Shown one piece after another: positions 34,501 through 38,053 of a stretch of 64,000 nt of DNA; within the stretch, counting starts at the first letter, position 1, and every line of letters begins with the position of its first letter. The DNA lies in assembly GCA_032718565.1 (NCBI GenBank), contig JAVGVS010000532.1, positions 124,001 through 188,000 on the forward strand. Reading direction: 5' to 3'. The stretch is from Distichodus sexfasciatus (taxonomy: Eukaryota; Chordata; Actinopteri; Characiformes; Distichodontidae). The translations under genes and the position numbers were made by a program. The notes under the pieces are model-generated. The model did not search any database and was not told where the DNA came from. It saw only the letters and a program-made list of their open reading frames with translations.

Positions 34501-35309
34501 CATTACATACCGGATCAAATTTAGAGCTGGGTGACGATTGGGAGAAATTTGACAGCAACATTTTCTTTTTCTGCCATTTACTGCAATTAAAAACACACCC
34601 TTTATTACCAAATGACTTGATTAGACGTATTGGGGAAGAAAAAGCCATTTCAAACTGGCTAACACAATTTATTCTAAAGATGAGACCATGATACTGAATC
34701 ATAATACAGGTTTTTGAAATGGTATAATAAACCTAAAATCTAAATCAAATGGTGTTATATCAGAGCAAAAAAGTCATAGTATGACATGTTTGTTTCTGTC
34801 TTAATATTATGCTGTGACACAGCACAGTGATGATGTTGAAACAATATATTGTGCAGCCCTAATATAACCAAAGTGCACCTGTGTGATCTTTGGAAATTTT
34901 TACTTTAGTAAGATTATGTTTGATTAAGTTCTGACTTAATAAAAAAAAAACCTAATGTCTTTGTCTTAAATTTTGCTTTAAGACAAATGATTGCAGCTTT
35001 AAAATACCTCACCAGTATTTAATTAGGTTTTTACCCCTCATATATCAATAAATGTTTCCATATGTTTCCATCTTCCACACAGCATTCAACCACAATAACT
35101 CCGACTACGTCCGGCAGAAGTACAAGAAGAAGCTGGCCGAGTTTGAGGAGGGCTGTGTGCTCATCTCATACCTGGGTTCCACCATGACCCAGAAGTACAG
35201 GCCTCCTAAGGACCAGGATTTTGACCAGAAACTTTACAAATTTCTGGGACTGGAACAATCCACTAAAACCATGTCAGGGTTGTTGCAGCTTAAACCCTGC
35301 CAGGGTTGA
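34..35309 (+). CDS. ak9: AK9, multi-domain adenylate kinase 9 (5'-truncated by window, 26 exons)
   Basis: AK9 transfers phosphate between nucleoside mono-, di- and triphosphates and is linked to cilia and sperm flagella. I joined 26 exons by reading frame, splice sites and homology: 34-156, 259-333, 2005-2094, 2176-2315, 2540-2856, 4474-4598, 4703-4856, 5773-5910, 6762-6910, 10034-10230, 11741-12043, 13174-13295, 16617-16837, 18213-18275, 18353-18558, ~20049-20266, 23919-24133, 24758-24960, ~25042-25187, 26511-26723, 28471-28661, 30305-30463, 30592-30690, 31984-32086, 33077-33191, 35083-35309. Three kinase repeats are visible. Each has a P-loop region ([26 protein letters not shown]) and a later motif ([27 protein letters not shown]). 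Acidic linkers and a CPV-type module separate them. Exons 10-22 contain frameshifts, two in-frame TAGs and two missing acceptors; exons 1-9 and 23-26 are clean. The family assignment is firm. Whether this copy is functional depends on whether those lesions are real. Confidence 0.93.
259..333 (+). CDS. ak9: AK9 exon 2 (in window)
   Basis: 25 codons, [20 protein letters not shown] and onward to EELFE. It lies between acceptor TTATTTAG and donor GAG|GTATGT. It joins exon 1 in frame ([12 protein letters not shown]), a typical AK9 junction. Confidence 0.9.
334..2004. repeat. AK9 intron rich in repeats
   Basis: From about 560 a DNA-transposon-like repeat with GATATCGG-like motifs, a block starting GGGCCTGTGTCCACC (about 703-1000) also found inverted at 23290-23605, a tRNA-derived SINE (1111-1363), and a 1385-1900 block whose GCGAGGGCAGAGCATTTC core recurs inverted at 41240-41300. 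No exon is seen here. Confidence 0.55.
1111..1363 (-). repeat. tRNA-derived SINE, family A
   Basis: On the minus strand the head runs from GGGCAGTTGGTGGTGTAACG (A box-like) to a B box close to GGTTTGAATCC. A unique body follows with GTACCTTGCTCATGAG and CCATCCGTGAAGGAGCAGTG. Similar copies lie at 12727, 16060, 39900, 46022, 53012, 54225, 56360 and 56990. Confidence 0.75.
2005..2094 (+). CDS. ak9: AK9 exon 3 (in window)
   Basis: 30 codons in phase 0, beginning [19 protein letters not shown] and ending EDIDK at donor AAG|GTCAGA. It continues the helix from EELFE of exon 2. Confidence 0.9.
2176..2315 (+). CDS. ak9: AK9 exon 4 (in window), first CPV module begins
   Basis: Acceptor CTACAG, donor GG|GTCAGT, ending in phase 2. 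It reads [16 protein letters not shown], then [13 protein letters not shown], the start of the CPV module that recurs before every kinase repeat in this protein. Confidence 0.9.
2540..2856 (+). CDS. ak9: AK9 exon 5 (in window): end of CPV module and first P-loop
   Basis: Begins [17 protein letters not shown], then NPRRYLIPP, then the P-loop position [20 protein letters not shown] (2658-2681 encodes GYPWTKKS). The canonical pattern is GxxGxGK[ST]. Here the second and third glycines are Trp and Lys while the Lys-Ser end remains, so nucleotide binding by this repeat is doubtful. The rest is a Lys/Glu-rich helix. The exon ends in phase 1 at donor G|GTGAGA. Confidence 0.9.
3264..3912. repeat. TIR element family 1, copy A (full length)
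   Basis: About 650 bases bounded by near-perfect inverted ends (ATGTGACTCTGCACAGCAAA on the left, its inverse on the right, both leading into AACCAGTCGCTTGTCGC). No transposase is present. It sits in the intron between exons 5 and 6. Confidence 0.75.
4474..4598 (+). CDS. ak9: AK9 exon 6 (in window)
   Basis: Acceptor GCTTTAG, donor AAG|GTACGC. The phase-1 join gives [20 protein letters not shown] and ends EVLQRHITK. This is the helical NMP-binding part of the first visible kinase repeat. Confidence 0.9.
4703..4856 (+). CDS. ak9: AK9 exon 7 (in window): GWVLDNFPS motif
   Basis: Follows a (GT)n tract and acceptor GTGCTAG. It carries [20 protein letters not shown], the counterpart of the adenylate kinase GFxLDGFPR motif with Asn for the second Gly. 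It ends [12 protein letters not shown] at donor G|GTAAGC, phase 1. Confidence 0.92.
4959..5549. repeat. TIR element family 1, copy B (inverted, right end lost)
   Basis: Same body as copy A in the opposite orientation. It breaks off at ACGCTCGTT, where a SINE tail (5548-5598) follows. Confidence 0.75.
5773..5910 (+). CDS. ak9: AK9 exon 8 (in window)
   Basis: Acceptor TGTGTAG, donor A|GTATGT, immediately followed by a long CT tract. It reads [18 protein letters not shown] and ends [13 protein letters not shown]. Confidence 0.88.
5911..6695 (+). repeat. Polypyrimidine (CT-rich) tract in AK9 intron
   Basis: Almost uninterrupted CT/CTT/CCT on the plus strand, starting right after a splice donor. 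Apparent long Ser/Leu/Pro reading frames through it are low-complexity artefacts. Confidence 0.9.
6762..6910 (+). CDS. ak9: AK9 exon 9 (in window), acidic linker
   Basis: Acceptor CGTCCCAG, donor GAC|GTAAGG, 50 codons once joined. [17 protein letters not shown] is followed by a Glu/Asp-rich stretch ending EKEEDDD, a low-complexity acidic linker between kinase repeats. This is the last upstream exon with a clean frame. Confidence 0.9.
7104..7175 (+). tRNA. tRNA-Val(CAC)-like gene, probably a pseudogene
   Basis: Matches the tRNA-Val layout: TAGTGTAGTGGTTATC (A box), CGCCTCACGC with CAC at the anticodon position, and GGTTCGAAACC (B box, T loop). The acceptor strands CTTTCTG and CAGAAAC pair except at the first position. 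One base appears missing after TTATC, and the last anticodon-stem pair is C-A. A tRNA-derived SINE starts within 20 bases. Probably inactive. Confidence 0.55.
7187..7395 (+). repeat. tRNA-derived SINE, family B
   Basis: Head GGTCAGCCTAGAGGTTAGGA, body with TGGGTCCCTGAGCA and AACCCCAAGTTGCTC, tail GTCGCTCTGAATAAGAACGT ending TGCTAAATGCCG. Other copies lie at 42200, 53438, 58064, 59012, 59225 and 62815; tail pieces lie at 4243, 5548, 39641 and 45565. Confidence 0.7.
7636..9520 (+). repeat. Minisatellite, about 75-bp unit
   Basis: About 25 tandem units of a 70-80 base motif containing GTTGCTAATGTAGTTAGCAA, ACTATGCTCTTGAGTGTACA and ACCTTAGCAACTAACATAGT. Units to about 8500 are nearly identical. 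Later units carry many one-base gains and losses. It starts with CCCAAAAGCATAGTTGCTAA. Confidence 0.9.
9530..9960. other. CpG-rich unassigned intron block
   Basis: Between the minisatellite and exon 10. It has many CpGs (GCGCGTTTATTTGATGCGCA, GTGGCGGCTGCGTCGCGTGG) unlike the AT-rich surroundings. I see no open frame or splice pair. It may be a mobile-element fragment. Confidence 0.3.
10034..10230 (+). CDS. ak9: AK9 exon 10 (in window), second CPV module; -1 frameshift
   Basis: Starts after CCTCCAG (AAKERL) and continues [17 protein letters not shown], then [20 protein letters not shown] to donor AAG|GTGCCC. The two parts lie in different frames. One missing G in the run near 10055 would restore an open reading through [14 protein letters not shown] tract of about 1.4 kb follows. 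Confidence 0.85.
10240..11700 (+). repeat. Very long polypyrimidine (CT-rich) tract in AK9 intron
   Basis: About 1.45 kb of CT-rich sequence on the plus strand, starting 10 bases after the exon 10 donor and ending about 40 bases before the exon 11 acceptor. It contains short CG-alternating islands near 10864. The 361-codon open frame through it is low complexity and not a gene. Confidence 0.92.
11741..12043 (+). CDS. ak9: AK9 exon 11 (in window): second P-loop and Ala/Thr/Gly low-complexity run
   Basis: 101 codons in phase 0. The P-loop GVRGSGKTT (11765-11791) is a good Walker A motif, followed by [18 protein letters not shown]. Then come EPPEEPPEG, runs of Thr, Ala and Gly from a CAA/CAG/GGA trinucleotide tract (about 11948-11997), and [14 protein letters not shown]. 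Donor GAG|GTCAGC. Confidence 0.92.
12727..12966 (-). repeat. tRNA-derived SINE, family A
   Basis: Full-length-like copy with CCATCCGTGGAAAGACGGTG and GTACCTCAGTGGTAAC. Part of the body before the B box is deleted. Confidence 0.7.
13174..13295 (+). CDS. ak9: AK9 exon 12 (in window)
   Basis: Acceptor TTCTGTAG, donor AA|GTAAAG, phase 2. [20 protein letters not shown] leads to [19 protein letters not shown], the NMP-binding helices of the second visible repeat. Confidence 0.92.
13524..14495. mobile_element. Non-autonomous hAT-like element inserted in a SINE
   Basis: 972 bases with inverted ends TAAGGGTGGGCGATAT and ATATCGCCCAGCCCTA. The flanking 8-mers CTAGCAGT and CTAGTAGT match at 7 of 8, the duplication size of hAT elements. 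It splits a family-B SINE (13468-13523 and 14496-14575). A relative lies at 54522-55181. Confidence 0.7.
14651..15035 (+). repeat. SINE-like repeat, family C
   Basis: Starts GGCAGCACGGTGCCGCAGTG and continues GTTAGCTGCCGCC with a tRNA-like head, then GGAGTTTGCAAGC and CTCCGGGTG. It ends in a GGATGAATAGAATAAATG tail. An inverted copy lies at 36793-37125. Confidence 0.65.
16056..16322 (-). repeat. tRNA-derived SINE, family A, with duplicated head
   Basis: Body and head as in family A. A second partial B-box segment (GGGATTTGAACTGCCGACC) follows at 16295-16322. Confidence 0.6.
16617..16837 (+). CDS. ak9: AK9 exon 13 (in window): GFILEGFPQ motif; frame lost near 3' end
   Basis: Acceptor GTCACAG. 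It reads [20 protein letters not shown], then [20 protein letters not shown]. Near 16808 the likely peptide (ESREKIQK) moves to another frame than LLKNLERRS. The donor at 16838 then leaves a phase that does not fit exon 14, so a small indel is implied. Confidence 0.88.
17285..17890. repeat. TIR element family 1, copy C (decayed)
   Basis: Begins with GCAAAACCAG after a CCGTCCGCA remnant of the end, then follows copy A (GTGGAAGGTCTATACTG). Many small deletions are present and the right end is lost. Confidence 0.65.
18213..18275 (+). CDS. ak9: AK9 exon 14 (in window)
   Basis: 21 codons between CCCATAG and [29 protein letters not shown] is a charged linker helix. Its phase 0 conflicts with the end of exon 13 as written. 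Confidence 0.75.
18353..18558 (+). CDS. ak9: AK9 exon 15 (in window), acidic linker; frameshift and TAG
   Basis: Acceptor CCTGCAG, donor TTG|GTAGGA. The likely frame carries EPDEQQD, an in-frame TAG (18409-18411), EQEV, then [20 protein letters not shown] and NITNVL. The start of the exon is in another frame, so a stop and at least one indel are present. Confidence 0.75.
18835..19735 (+). repeat. Minisatellite, about 22-bp unit
   Basis: Tandem copies of TTAGTTGCTAATGTACACTATG with variants, in the intron after exon 15. The unit is related to the reverse complement of the 7.6 kb minisatellite, and both begin with CCCAAAAGCATAGT. Confidence 0.88.
20049..20266 (+). CDS. ak9: AK9 exon 16 (in window); acceptor AG missing, 2-nt insertion
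   Basis: [20 protein letters not shown] leads to [19 protein letters not shown], then in another frame [16 protein letters not shown] pyrimidine-rich tract stands directly before GAC, but the acceptor reads CGG instead of AG. Two extra bases near 20214 (CTCTG for CTG) break the frame. Donor CGG|GTTAGT. Confidence 0.82.
20296..20628. mobile_element. Short TIR element (MITE)
   Basis: Inverted ends TAGGCCTCGTTCATACGGAC and GTCCGTGTGGACGAGACCTTA-type. The CpG-rich interior has no coding capacity. Confidence 0.6.
20629..23918. repeat. AK9 intron of mixed repeat fragments
   Basis: Holds AT-rich stretches, GATACCGATAT-type transposon pieces (about 21045-21130), further transposon-like blocks (about 22020-22140 and 23290-23605, the latter an inverted relative of 703-1000), and a tRNA-like fragment near 22660-22760. 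A splice-like CAG|GTGAGT occurs near 23718 but no AK9-like peptide precedes it. Confidence 0.4.
23919..24133 (+). CDS. ak9: AK9 exon 17 (in window), third CPV-like module and third P-loop; frameshift
   Basis: Acceptor [28 protein letters not shown] and [13 protein letters not shown] are followed, in a shifted frame from about 24022, by [19 protein letters not shown] and GPPKSGKTT (24106-24132), an intact Walker A motif. Donor ACAG|GTGAGC. Confidence 0.88.
24758..24960 (+). CDS. ak9: AK9 exon 18 (in window); in-frame TAG
   Basis: The phase-1 join gives [20 protein letters not shown], then [23 protein letters not shown] (24940-24942) follows MTT near the 3' end. A stop-gain or a 2-nt insertion could explain it. 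Donor GAG|GTGAGA. Confidence 0.85.
25042..25187 (+). CDS. ak9: AK9 exon 19 (in window): VLDGVPMT motif; acceptor lost and in-frame TAG
   Basis: [20 protein letters not shown] is the third copy of the kinase GFxLDGFP motif. The expected acceptor before ATC reads TTGA instead of an AG. TAG at 25162-25164 stands in LQKRA-stop-RDKMKEN. Donor CAG|GTGGAA, phase 2. Confidence 0.82.
25188..26510. other. AK9 intron, little recognisable
   Basis: AT-rich with a partial piece of the hAT-type element seen at 51545 (CAGTCCTCGCGG at about 25882) and a short GATA/CGAT-rich segment. No exon is seen. Confidence 0.35.
26511..26723 (+). CDS. ak9: AK9 exon 20 (in window); frameshift
   Basis: Acceptor CCATCTAG. 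The phase-2 join gives [18 protein letters not shown], then [20 protein letters not shown]. After DEARIS the likely reading [10 protein letters not shown] lies in another frame (indel near 26688). Donor AAG|GTGAGC. Confidence 0.85.
27268..27877. repeat. TIR element family 1, copy D
   Basis: Same orientation as copy A. Both ends are present (GTGACTCTCCGGCAAAACC left, GGTTTTGCCGTGGAGGGTCA right). It carries many one- to four-base losses compared with copy A. Confidence 0.75.
28471..28661 (+). CDS. ak9: AK9 exon 21 (in window), fourth CPV module; several frameshifts
   Basis: Acceptor TTCCTCCAG, donor GAG|GTGGTG. The expected peptide can be pieced together only by moving among three frames: [34 protein letters not shown], then [12 protein letters not shown]. 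At least three small indels lie in 190 bases, the densest damage in the gene. Confidence 0.72.
28950..29515. repeat. TIR element family 1, copy E (inverted)
   Basis: Opposite orientation to copy D. It runs from a CTAAATTGAGTTGTACCTGG boundary to GGTTTTTGCCGTGGAGGGTC. It is also peppered with small indels. Confidence 0.7.
29826..29992. repeat. TIR element family 1, copy F (3' fragment)
   Basis: Only the last about 165 bases of the family, from GTGACAGGAGAAACCCGACT to GGTTTTGCCATGCGGAGTCA. It carries few differences from copy A. Confidence 0.65.
30305..30463 (+). CDS. ak9: AK9 exon 22 (in window); frame inconsistent
   Basis: [20 protein letters not shown] opens in one frame. [20 protein letters not shown] and LDGKQR, the start of the last CPV module, close in another. 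Donor AG|GTATGA, phase 2. An unrecognised small intron could also explain the switch. Confidence 0.75.
30592..30690 (+). CDS. ak9: AK9 exon 23 (in window)
   Basis: Acceptor GGCCCAAAG, donor [28 protein letters not shown] is followed by [13 protein letters not shown]. The frame is clean again from here to the stop. Confidence 0.92.
31225..31890. repeat. AAC/AAT then GT simple repeats
   Basis: AT-rich trinucleotide and hexanucleotide runs (AATAATAATA, AACAACAAC, AACCATAAT) to about 31790, then a TGTGTGCGTG stretch to 31885. The open frames here are artefacts. Confidence 0.9.
31984..32086 (+). CDS. ak9: AK9 exon 24 (in window)
   Basis: Acceptor TTCTCAG, donor [29 protein letters not shown], then [12 protein letters not shown]. 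It ends the fifth CPV module. Confidence 0.93.
32540..33040. mobile_element. MITE-like element with GTGTTTTCACA ends
   Basis: Inverted ends GGGTGTTTTCACATATAG and GTGTGAAAACCCCC. The interior is built of repeated GGAACCGAACTC / GAACTCGGTTC motifs in both orientations. It lies directly before AK9 exon 25. Confidence 0.65.
33077..33191 (+). CDS. ak9: AK9 exon 25 (in window)
   Basis: Acceptor TTTGCAAG, donor [27 protein letters not shown] leads to [15 protein letters not shown]. This is the C-terminal AK9 region, which carries no P-loop. Confidence 0.93.
33231..34480. mobile_element. Outer TIR element carrying a nested hAT insertion
   Basis: Ends AAAGGTCCCATATTATGAAA and TATAATATGGGAGATT are inverted relatives. 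The element was split by the insertion at 33547-34357. It begins about 40 bases after the exon 25 donor. Confidence 0.6.
33547..34357. mobile_element. Non-autonomous hAT-type element with perfect 8-bp duplication
   Basis: Ends CAGAGGTGGGCAAAGTAG and CTGTCCACCTCTG. It is flanked on both sides by GTAAAAAG (33539-33546 and 34358-34365). The interior has repeated AAGTGAAAGTACAGATAC / TACTTAAGTA motifs and no open frame. Confidence 0.85.
35083..35309 (+). CDS. ak9: AK9 last coding exon and stop codon
   Basis: Acceptor TTCCACACAG. The phase-1 join gives [20 protein letters not shown], then [17 protein letters not shown], and the chain ends LLQLKPCQG with TGA at 35307-35309. The final residues after FLGLEQS look species-specific. 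Confidence 0.94.
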
Positions 35310-35352
35310 CGCAGCTTGCTGACAACATGAATTGTGCTTAAATAATCTGAAA

Positions 35353-35358
35353 AATAAA
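35353..35358 (+). terminator. Likely AK9 polyadenylation signal
   Basis: AATAAA 44 bases past the stop, with a second overlapping AATAAA just after it. The 3'UTR would be short. Confidence 0.55.
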
Positions 35359-36792
35359 AATAAAATATGATTTTTCATTTTAATCAATGGTATGAAGGGA
35401 CTGACCTTTTCACATGGGTTGATTGGAGCCTTTTTTGCTTGAAATTATTTACAACTCGTCATGTTCAGGTGGCAACACACCACAAATCACACACTCAAAC
35501 CTATGGGGCAAATTAGTGACACCAAATAGTGCATGCTTTTAGATTGTGGGAGGAAAGCGGAACACCCAGAGAAAACTCACGCAAGCACGGCCAAAATACT
35601 ACTGCTACAAATGAATGTTACATTTCTGTAGCACTTTCCTAGATAATCAAAGCTCTTCACACACTTCAATAAGAAAAAAAAAAGGATAATAAGAAAAAAG
35701 GTACCAGAATCAAGCAAAATTATCTGCCAATATAGTGAGAAAATTTATCTTGTAAAGGTCTCCTAAAACAAGGGAAAAAAAACAATTTTTCCATGTTTTT
35801 AGCTTTAATAATACATTGTATTCTTAAAATAAGCAAAGTTGTCATGAATTTCTTAACTCGTAGTGGAGAGCGTGAGAACCTTTCAGTTCTCTTAATTAAA
35901 TTTCTTATTTCATTTTAAGAAGTTCTTATAATCAATCATTTTTTCTTAATAAGATAATTGTAGCCAACGGTTCTTAAAATTTGATTATTTATCTTACACA
36001 TACAAGTCTAGTCAAGTCAGTTATTCTTAAAATAAAGGCACCCGAGTGAAAGCTACGTTGCTGCCGTATGACCCCAGGCTTCAGCTCAAGTGGGTCACGG
36101 GACGAAGCTCGCGTCAAAGTACGCATCGCACGGTTGCAGTTGGAGGCTCAGGAAAAGGCATCTATTTTTTCTTTTTAAGATTTTCTGGCTTGTTAAGATT
36201 TAATTTTTTGCAGTGCAGTCAGTGGTTCTCCACTTCAGTGATGCTCCAGCAGCTGTTAAGTGTAGGGTTGCCACCTGTCCTTGTTCTTTTTAATGGTCTG
36301 TCCTGGGGGGGAAATCCCGGGACACTAAATGTCATCGAGCAGAGAGTAAGGTCGTTTCCGCTTATAGGCAAAGTGGTTGGTCAGGTTGGCGAAATGCCCA
36401 GGTTTTTGTCAGACCACAGTTAAGCACCATTAAACTCACCACACGTGCTAAGCTGCTGAAGGGACAGAAAAGAATCCACCAGTAAGCATTATGGAATGAT
36501 TTTTACAGCACCATATCCCCATCACATTAGCATCCGCAATGACCACAAGACGGTGAATCCACCAACACCTCTTAACGGCAGCAACCAGCTTTCCTAGTTG
36601 TTCTCCCATTCAGGCACTGGTCAGACCCAAGATGATGAATGACCAAGTCTAAACTTGGTGTTGTGGCTTTGCTGGTAAATTATACAAGAGGTATTTGAGG
36701 AATGGTCGGTGGATGTTGGTTGTAAATATCAGATGAGTATTTGTATGCGGGGTAGTTGTGCTGGAAGGGGTTTTCCGATGTTGGAAGCACTC

Positions 36793-37125
36793 CTTCACTA
36801 ATTCATTATCCGAACCAATTAATCCCTATCGGGGTCGCAGAGACCGGAGCCTGTCCTGGGAACTACAGACGCAAGGCGGGGACCAACCCTGGGCAGGCGC
36901 CAACACACCCCAGGGCACACACACTCACAAAATCACACTCTCATTCACACCTTATGGGGCCAATTTAGAGTGGCTAATTTAACTATATTACATGCTTTTG
37001 GACTGTGGGAGGAAAGCGGGGCACCCAGAGAATCCCACACAAACACGGGGAGGCCCCAAGGCCGGGGAGGCCCCAAGGACTTTCTCTCTGTGAGGCGGCA
37101 GCGCTAACCACTGCGCCCGTTGGAA
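36793..37125 (-). repeat. SINE-like repeat, family C
   Basis: Inverse of the 14651 copy: CCCTATCGGGGTCGCAG tail side, CCTTATGGGGCCAATTTAGA body, and head ending TAACCACTGCGCC at the right. Confidence 0.65.
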
Positions 37126-37817
37126 GCACTCACAGAAACAAAATGTTAATTGTTGATAATTGAAGGAGAATAAGCACCTTAGTATTTCATAGCAATTCTC
37201 CAACTACTTGAACATCTCTCTGTAAGTGAATCTGTGAAATAAAATGTGAGAGAATATGATTACTGTCCACACGAATTACATGAAATCTTTATAACTCTGG
37301 ATCTCTTAATGTAGAAGGTCTGTACCATACGCCAGTTTTCAGTTTTCAAAGGACTGGTGCTGATGTCATGATGACACTACGGCTTTGGCAGCTCTGGACA
37401 ACAACTCTCAGTGTATATTGGCATGAAATGTGAAACAATTAGACTAGTAACTTCAAAGTTAAGTAGGTGGGGGAAGGGTCATTAGTTAGCAAACCTAATT
37501 ATAATCTATATATTATTTTATTTTGTACAATTTTGTATTTTGTGGCTCTGGTATGTCACGCTGATTTGCCATGATGTCATATTTGTAAGAGAGCTGCTCC
37601 TTTTATTAATTTTGATTTTAAAATTTTTTGACGGTATAATTTATTTTTTAGGCTCTGGTGTGGTGTGGCTTTTAATTAATTAATTAATTAATCAATCAAT
37701 CTAGTACCCTTTTTTGGGGCTCGGGTGATATTTATTTATTTTACGTTTATTTTTTCGTGTCTGTTTTAAACCTGACGATTATTTCATATTTCCCTGACAG
37801 CTTTTGTACCATTGCCG

Positions 37818-37925
37818 TGACGTCATATTTGTGCACCAGCCTTCGCAGCTCCGCTACCATAGAAACCTAACGTTACTTCCCCGTGACGTCATATCGGTGC
37901 GACAAGGCTCTGGTGCCATGGAAAC
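37818..37925 (+). promoter_or_regulatory. PPIL6 promoter: two CREs and two RFX X-box-like sites
   Basis: Perfect CRE palindromes TGACGTCA lie at 37818-37825 and 37884-37891, in the shared context CCGTGACGTCATAT. X-box-like imperfect palindromes are CTACCATAGAAAC (about 37854-37866) and GGTGCCATGGAAAC (37912-37925). All lie within 160 bases of the start codon. RFX X-boxes mark ciliary genes. Binding is inferred from motif only. Confidence 0.6.
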
Positions 37926-37975
37926 CACAGGCGCCTTTACGGGAGCGGTTCAGGTTTTTCGCATGAAAACGGGCG

Positions 37976-38053
37976 ATGACGCTTCCGGTACAGTTAGAAA
38001 TTGTGGGCTTGATTAAAGTCCCTAATTTTCAAGTCGCTAAAAGCACTGCTGAG
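37976..38053 (+). CDS. ppil6: PPIL6 exon 1 (coding)
   Basis: 26 codons, [20 protein letters not shown] then AKSTAE. Donor GAG|GTAACC. Confidence 0.9.

Larger units (their letters stand above)
35310..37800. other. Intergenic AK9-PPIL6
   Basis: Contains partial (about 35480-35590) and near-full (36793-37125, minus) family-C SINE-like repeats and AT-rich DNA. I see no gene. Confidence 0.6.

Noticed and set aside
36046..36423. 125-codon frame between AK9 and PPIL6
   Set aside because: No motif, no splice signals, and low-complexity Phe/Leu stretches. Likely chance.
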